Source of the DNA: Phycisphaerae bacterium
Lineage (GTDB): Bacteria; Planctomycetota; Phycisphaerae; Phycisphaerales; UBA1924
Reading direction: 5' to 3'
DNA length: 64,000 bases
Assembly: GCA_030426395.1 (NCBI GenBank)
Contig: JAUHYE010000004.1
Location: forward strand, 1 to 64,000
Shown: piece after piece, positions 59,092-64,000 of the stretch
How positions within the stretch are numbered: the first letter of the stretch is position 1
How the letters are laid out: each line of letters begins with the position of its first letter
Program-made: the position numbers and the translations under genes
The notes under the pieces: generated by a model
Told to the model about the DNA's origin: nothing
The model's database searches: none
What the model saw: the letters and a program-made list of their open reading frames with translations, nothing else

Positions 59092-60501
59092 TCAGCACCC
59101 CGCGTCGAACGCGTTCTGGAAGCACAGGAAGTCGAACAGGGTGAGCGCGCCGTCCCCGTCGCAGTCGGCCTGCATGCTCCCCGTATCGAACGCGTTCTGG
59201 AAGGCCAGGAAGTCGAAGATGGTGAGCGCCCCGTCGCCGTCGAAGTCGGCGTAGCACGGCACGCTCGCGTCCGGGTCGGTGGCCATCGTCACCAGCACGG
59301 TGGCGGGCACCTCGGCGCGGCGCTCGAAGCCGCCGGTCGCGTCCACGAGGTTGATGTCGGTCAGGATGGTCAGCACCGGCGTCACGCGCTGGGCCAACTG
59401 CTCGGGAGAGAGCCCCTCGCCGAACCAGCCGCCCTCCACGAACCGATCGGCCCAGGGCGAGCTGCGCTCGTCCGGATGCAGCGTGTCGGCCACCCACAGG
59501 CTGGTGAACGCCGCGGCATTGTCCAGTAAAGCGCCCGCCAGCGTCGTGCGCATCGTCAGCGTGCCGAGCTGCCCGCCGACGGCGACCTCGGCGTTGTCCA
59601 CGCCGGCCACGAAGAGCGTGCCGCCACGGAACACGTGCGCGCCGGTCGTGGGATCGACGCCGCCGTACTCGAGCTCGATCGCGTCGGGCAAAGCCCCCAC
59701 CAGCGGATCATCGGCGAACTCGGGGGCGACGGCGCCCGTGCGCCCGCCGTCCTGGTCGAGCACGTCGATGGCGCCAAGGCGCAGCGTCAGCGTGCGCGCG
59801 GCGGGGTCGTAGGCGGCCATCGTGCCCGTGCGCGGCGTGGCCCCCAGCGTCGCGTGGTCGCGGCCCAGGCCCTCGCTCGAGACGTGCGCATCCAGGTGGC
59901 CGGCCTCGACCGTGAAGGGCCCGGACACCATCGCCGTCACGTCGGGCTCGGGGTTGAGCACGGCGTGGGCGTGCATGGTCGCGCGATACCAATCCATATG
60001 GTCGCCGTGGTTCTGCACGCCCGAGGCGGAGATCTTCCGCGTGGGCAGCGTGAAGCTGGTCAGGAAGGGGATGTCGACGCCGCGGGCGTTGGCGACCTCG
60101 GGCAGGGCGTTCCAGCCCTCGCCGTGCGGCGGGTCCCAGTGGTCGCCGCTCAGGTACAGCCGGGCGCGGTCGGCGCCGCGGCGGTCCCGCCCTTCCAGGT
60201 CCACGTAGTCCCAGTCGGTGACGTCCATGCTCAGCGAGAATCCCCAGTGGACGGCGCCGGGAATCCGGAATCGCGTGAAGACGCTGACGATGCCAGGGGA
60301 GCGGTCGTCGTCCTTGAACTCGGCCCAGCCGCTGGCCTCGAAGCTCGACTGCGAGTCGACGTTGATCTGGAAGAGCGAGCCCACGCCCTCGTCGGCCGGC
60401 GCGTGGCCGGCGGCCAGGAGCAGGGCGGCGGCGCCGCCCAGCGTCAGCGAGCGGGCGGAAGAGCGGGTCGAAAGGAAAACGGTGCGCGGCGTGCGTGCCA
60501 T
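59092..60501 (-). CDS. secreted protein with C-terminal dockerin-like tag
   Basis: MARTPRTVFLSTRSSARSLTLGGAAALLLAAGHAPADEG signal; C-terminus CYADFDGDGALTIFDFLAFQNAFDTGSMQADCDGDGALTLFDFLCFQNAFDAGC. Confidence 0.87.
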   Translation of the reverse strand: MARTPRTVFLSTRSSARSLTLGGAAALLLAAGHAPADEGVGSLFQINVDSQSSFEASGWAEFKDDDRSPGIVSVFTRFRIPGAVHWGFSLSMDVTDWDYVDLEGRDRRGADRARLYLSGDHWDPPHGEGWNALPEVANARGVDIPFLTSFTLPTRKISASGVQNHGDHMDWYRATMHAHAVLNPEPDVTAMVSGPFTVEAGHLDAHVSSEGLGRDHATLGATPRTGTMAAYDPAARTLTLRLGAIDVLDQDGGRTGAVAPEFADDPLVGALPDAIELEYGGVDPTTGAHVFRGGTLFVAGVDNAEVAVGGQLGTLTMRTTLAGALLDNAAAFTSLWVADTLHPDERSSPWADRFVEGGWFGEGLSPEQLAQRVTPVLTILTDINLVDATGGFERRAEVPATVLVTMATDPDASVPCYADFDGDGALTIFDFLAFQNAFDTGSMQADCDGDGALTLFDFLCFQNAFDAGC

Positions 60502-60649
60502 GGCGGTGCTCCTTGGGAGCGGGCCGAGCGGGCGCTGCCAATACCACGAGCGGGGGCGAGCGTGGGGGCCCGGCCGGGCTCCAGATCCAAGAGCGGCAAC
60601 CGCCGCCCGCACTCACGCGCCGCGCCGGGGTATCGCTCTACGATCGCCC

Positions 60650-61180
60650 ATGTCCCGCCTCTCCGCCCACGCCGGCACGCGCCGCAAGGTCCAGATCGAG
60701 CGCAACCGCCCGAGCAACCGCCTGATCAACGGCTACGTGCTCCACTGCGAGGGCGGCTTGGCCCTCGTCCATCAATTCGATGACTTCGAGCCCGACGGCT
60801 ACGCCATCATCCGCGAACGCGACATCGTGTCGGTGAGGCAGGGCGAATACGAAGCCTTCTGGGATCGCATGCTCGAGAGCGAAGGCCTGCTGGGCGGGTT
60901 GGACGAAGCGCCGAAGATCGACCTGGGCAGCATGGCCGCGGGCATCCAATCGGCGGCGGCCTTGCACCCCTTCCTGGCGATCGAGTGCGAGGACGAGGAC
61001 GAGCCCATCCAGGACTTTTACTTTGCCAAGGCGATGTCCATCACCGAAACGCACGTGCACCTGCGTTGCGTCGATGGGCTTGGCCGATGGGAAGAGCCCG
61101 ACCCCGTCCCCCTCGAAGACATCACGATGGTCCAGATGGACACGCCCTACCTCACGCGCTTCGCGCGCTATGTGCGGTGA
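60650..61180 (+). CDS. hypothetical protein
   Basis: 176 aa; RLINGYVLHCEGGLALVHQFDDFEPDGYAIIRERDIVSVRQGEYEAFWDRML... coherent cytosolic composition. Confidence 0.65.
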   Translation: MSRLSAHAGTRRKVQIERNRPSNRLINGYVLHCEGGLALVHQFDDFEPDGYAIIRERDIVSVRQGEYEAFWDRMLESEGLLGGLDEAPKIDLGSMAAGIQSAAALHPFLAIECEDEDEPIQDFYFAKAMSITETHVHLRCVDGLGRWEEPDPVPLEDITMVQMDTPYLTRFARYVR

Positions 61181-61868
61181 TGGCCGTTCCGGCCCCCGCG
61201 TCCACCTTCCACTTCTCTCCATGCAGCGACGCCCCGGTGGAAAAGCCGTGGGCCGTGCGGCCGTTCTTGGTGGCGTTGACAATGTACTCCACGCTGGTGG
61301 TCCCCGGCGGGATTGTCGTGTCCACGAAGCGCCGCTCGCCAACGGCGGCGAGGAAGTGGTAGAACGGTTCCTGGACGCCCTCGCGGGTCAGGCGGCGCTC
61401 GACGCGGTAGATCGTCCCCGGGCGCGTGCGGCCCTTCCAGGTCAGCACCATCGCGCCCTCGCTCACGACGAATCGCAGCCGCGGGGCGTAGGGGGCCACC
61501 GGGTGCTGCGGCGAGCCCTTCTTGCGCGACGTCAATCGGGCCCGCGCGAAGACGCCCGGGTCGCGCGTGGCCTTGGCGTACGCGTCGATCGTCGAGATGT
61601 CGGCCCCGATCTCGGCCCTGAACCGCTTGAACGCCTCGCGCTTGCGCAGCGTGGCCGCCCGGGCCAGCGATTGGATCGCCAGCTGGTGCGTGTGCGCCGC
61701 GTAGGCCGCCTCGAACAGCTCGACCGCCCTCTGGGCCTGCTGCTCGCTGAGGCCGATGTCGGGCACGCCCGTGCTGCCGCCCCCGGGCTGCCAGCCGCTC
61801 CACACGCGGGTGATGGTGCGGGCCCAGGCCAGGAAGCGGCCGTCTTGTCGTGGATAGCGGACGGGCAT
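61152..61868 (-). CDS. hypothetical protein, helical N-terminus plus Fn3-like C-terminus; paralogue of 44725..45444
   Basis: MPVRYPRQDGRFLAWARTITRVWSG...IGADISTIDAYAKATRDPGVFARA...YRVERRLTREGVQEPFYHFLAAVGERRFVDTTIPPGTTSVEYIVNA; array 3 lies just upstream. Confidence 0.75.
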   Translation of the reverse strand: MPVRYPRQDGRFLAWARTITRVWSGWQPGGGSTGVPDIGLSEQQAQRAVELFEAAYAAHTHQLAIQSLARAATLRKREAFKRFRAEIGADISTIDAYAKATRDPGVFARARLTSRKKGSPQHPVAPYAPRLRFVVSEGAMVLTWKGRTRPGTIYRVERRLTREGVQEPFYHFLAAVGERRFVDTTIPPGTTSVEYIVNATKNGRTAHGFSTGASLHGEKWKVDAGAGTAITAHSARSA

Positions 61869-62006
61869 GGGTGCGGTGCTCCTCGTGACCGTTAGCGGCC
61901 GGGCGTGCCGGCCGGGGCCCCAACCGGGCGGCCACGCGACCGCCCCGAGCCCGAGCCCCCCTCCCAGCATCGACCCGATGCCCCGCCCACTTGATCGCAC
62001 GCCCCA

Positions 62007-62216
62007 TCCCTCGCGGGCAAGGGGCCGATGCCCGCGGGCCACGCCGCTCTGCCCACGGGCAACGCGGCCTTGCCCGTGGGCAGAACCATTTTGTCCGCGG
62101 GCAAAACCGTTTTGCCCGTGGACACAGCCATGATGCCCACGGACAAGACCGTTCTGCCCACGGGCGGAAGGGCATCGCCCATGGGCGGGGCGGGGTTGGC
62201 CGTGGGGGGTGGGATG
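62007..62216. repeat. Array 3: 10 degenerate tandem units, exact 21-bp period
   Basis: atgcccgcgggccacgccgct, ctgcccacgggcaacgcggcc, ttgcccgtgggcagaaccatt, ttgtccgcgggcaaaaccgtt, ttgcccgtggacacagccatg, atgcccacggacaagaccgtt, ctgcccacgggcggaagggca, tcgcccatgggcggggcgggg; core dyad TGCCCRYGGGCA. Confidence 0.94.
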
Positions 62217-62267
62217 GTCGGGGAGCGGGGAGCCGGGAGTGGGGCGGAGGCAATCGACGACGCCCGA

Positions 62268-62831
62268 TCAGCCGCTTTGGCTGCGACTCCAGGCCACGGT
62301 GGCGATCGACTTGAACTGGGACACGGCCATCTGGCCGCGGTCGTTGCGGGCCTTGGAGCCGGGGGCCCCGAGCGCCTTCTCGATGGCCGGTCGCTTGGCC
62401 TCGTAGATGGCCAGCGGCTCGAAGGATTCGTCCATGAGCACCAGGACCGTGGTGTCCCACTCGTGGTCGAGCCGGATGGCGCCGACGCGCTGGCTCCGAT
62501 TCGTGCCCGCGAAGACCACCCGCCCCTTGACCTGCACCTTCTGCGTGCGGCGTCCCTTGACGCGCACCGCGTCGTAGCCGGCCTGCCGGGCGACGGCGGG
62601 TCGCAGGTCGAGCAGCCGGCAGGCCTCGAACTCGGCGATCTCGCCGGTGACGCCCAGCGGGCGGCCGGTCAGGGCTCGGTACTGGCGTGCGGCCTTCTTG
62701 ACGCTCTTGAGCAGGCGTTCGACGCGGGCCATGTCGATCGGCTCGCCCAACTCGGACGCGATCGCGCTCGTTGCCGACGATCGCCCGGCCGCGCGCGACC
62801 GCGTTTTCGTGCTGGCATTCGCCGGGGGCAT
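62268..62831 (-). CDS. hypothetical protein with possible PD-(D/E)XK-like nuclease fold
   Basis: LTGRPLGVTGEIAEFEACRLLDLRPAVARQAGYDAVRVKGRRTQKVQVKGRVV, an E...D...QVK pattern. Confidence 0.6.
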   Translation of the reverse strand: MPPANASTKTRSRAAGRSSATSAIASELGEPIDMARVERLLKSVKKAARQYRALTGRPLGVTGEIAEFEACRLLDLRPAVARQAGYDAVRVKGRRTQKVQVKGRVVFAGTNRSQRVGAIRLDHEWDTTVLVLMDESFEPLAIYEAKRPAIEKALGAPGSKARNDRGQMAVSQFKSIATVAWSRSQSG

Positions 62832-62863
62832 GGATGGCCGTACGTCGATGGCACGCGCTTACG

Positions 62864-63250
62864 TTACAGTTCCCCCGACGCGACCCGCTCCAACCGGATG
62901 TACCGCCCCCGCAGCACCGTGACATAGAGCAGCGTGAGCGCCTGCCGCCACCAACTCGCCATGGCGGGCGTGCACCGCAGGCTGATCGGCGTGGCGTGAT
63001 CGCCATCGCCCGGCGGTGGAACATCGAGCGCGATGATCGGGCTGCGGCACCATCCCTTGGCCAGCACGTCCGCGGTGAGCTGGATCTCGTGGCGGCCCGG
63101 CGCGACCGCGATCTCCAATTGCCCGCCGTTCTCAATGTCGCCAATGCGCTGGTCATCGAGGTTGACCTCGTAGACGATGGCGCGATCCACGAAGCGTGAC
63201 GGACGCTCGATGCGGACGATGCGCTGGCCATGTTCTTCAGCCCGTGTCAT
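62864..63250 (-). CDS. hypothetical protein (PEGA-like beta-rich)
   Basis: MTRAEEHGQRIVRIERPSRFVDRAIVYEVNLDDQRIGDIENGGQLEIAVAPGRHEIQLTAD; ATGA overlap with 63247. Confidence 0.65.
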   Translation of the reverse strand: MTRAEEHGQRIVRIERPSRFVDRAIVYEVNLDDQRIGDIENGGQLEIAVAPGRHEIQLTADVLAKGWCRSPIIALDVPPPGDGDHATPISLRCTPAMASWWRQALTLLYVTVLRGRYIRLERVASGEL

Positions 63251-63996
63251 GAAGCCCGCACCCGCCTTCCAAGCCCGCACTCCGGGCAGCCCGGCTGCGG
63301 CTGGCCCCTGAGCGAATAGCCGCACGCCGTGCAGCGCCCGAGGGCCCGGCGCATCGCGCGACGGGCGGCGCCGGGGGCGTACAGGATCGCGCCCCAGAGC
63401 ATCGCGAAGGCGATGGTGTTGAGCGCCAGGCCCGGCAGCGGCTTGGTTGGCAGATTCAGCGGGTCGGGCGGCGCGTTGCCGGCGGGCTGGCTCTGTTGAG
63501 ACTGGCCACCGTTCGGCCAGGGGATCGCCAACGCGTGGCGCACGTCATATCGATAATCCATCGCGTTCGGGCTGCCGCCGGCATCAAATTCCGACGCGAA
63601 CGAGTCGTACCGCGCGGTGGAGCGCAGCGCCGGCATCGGCCAGCCGGCGTCATACAGCGTGAACGACGTGCGCACGTCGGCGATGTCGGGCACCGGCTCG
63701 GGCGGGCCGGTCGCCGCGAGGTCGTCGAGGCGGCCGATGATCGTCGGCATGGGTGTCGGCGGAGACTGGGCGGCCGCCTCTCTCCATACCTCCTCGTCGT
63801 ACGCGGCGCCCCCGGACGCCTCGATCTCGCGCGCCACCTGCGTCCAGATCTCAACGCCGAATGTAAGAATTGCCGTGTCCACGAGCGCCCAACGCTCGAT
63901 GGCCTGCCCGAATCGCCCGTACCGGTCAACGCGCCGGATGACGCCATCGACGACCGCCACGCCCGTTTGCATCTCCGCTCCACCCTTGGGCCGCAT
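63247..63996 (-). CDS. membrane protein with C-terminal zinc ribbon (start near window edge)
   Basis: TM NTIAFAMLWGAILYAPG; CTACGYSLRGQPQPGCPECGLG. Confidence 0.7.
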   Translation of the reverse strand: MRPKGGAEMQTGVAVVDGVIRRVDRYGRFGQAIERWALVDTAILTFGVEIWTQVAREIEASGGAAYDEEVWREAAAQSPPTPMPTIIGRLDDLAATGPPEPVPDIADVRTSFTLYDAGWPMPALRSTARYDSFASEFDAGGSPNAMDYRYDVRHALAIPWPNGGQSQQSQPAGNAPPDPLNLPTKPLPGLALNTIAFAMLWGAILYAPGAARRAMRRALGRCTACGYSLRGQPQPGCPECGLGRRVRAS

Positions 63997-64000
63997 CTTC

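Noticed and set aside
62007-62216. CRISPR interpretation of the 21-bp arrays
   Set aside because: Units abut with no spacers, unit length is short, units drift gradually, and no cas genes are present.

Overview
High-GC bacterial chromosomal window with about 47 supported protein genes. The gene content points to a planctomycete of the Phycisphaerae type: prepilin-like proteins, an ECF-sigma/Ser-Thr kinase pair, a PEP-CTERM-like protein, and eight exported proteins carrying a C-(x)DxDGDGxLTxFDFLxFQNxFDAG...GC dockerin-like tag. I saw no rRNA, tRNA, CRISPR array, transposase or phage module. Housekeeping genes include a clpX 5' fragment (not in the ORF track), an acylphosphatase gene, dnaG, a primary sigma factor, an ABC-F ATPase gene, hutI with a hutG-like gene and an AbgT transporter, a PLP decarboxylase gene, transaldolase, two RidA genes, two tandem photolyase-family genes, kbl and a globin gene. 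An AMP-dependent ligase gene is interrupted by a frameshift/deletion. The most unusual signal is three intergenic arrays of uninterrupted, gradually diverging repeats with an exact 21-bp period and internal dyad symmetry (about 37581-37832, 45554-45784, 62007-62216). Two of them lie just upstream of two paralogous ~239-aa proteins sharing an AD-(x)2-TIDA-(x)-A-(x)2-TRDPGV motif, which suggests an undescribed repeat-array/cognate-protein pair. Other strong observations are the density of dockerin-tagged proteins with no visible cohesin partner, a pilin-like helix embedded in one of them, and a 477-bp tandem duplication in another. All calls come from reading the sequence and ORF translations; no database search was run.
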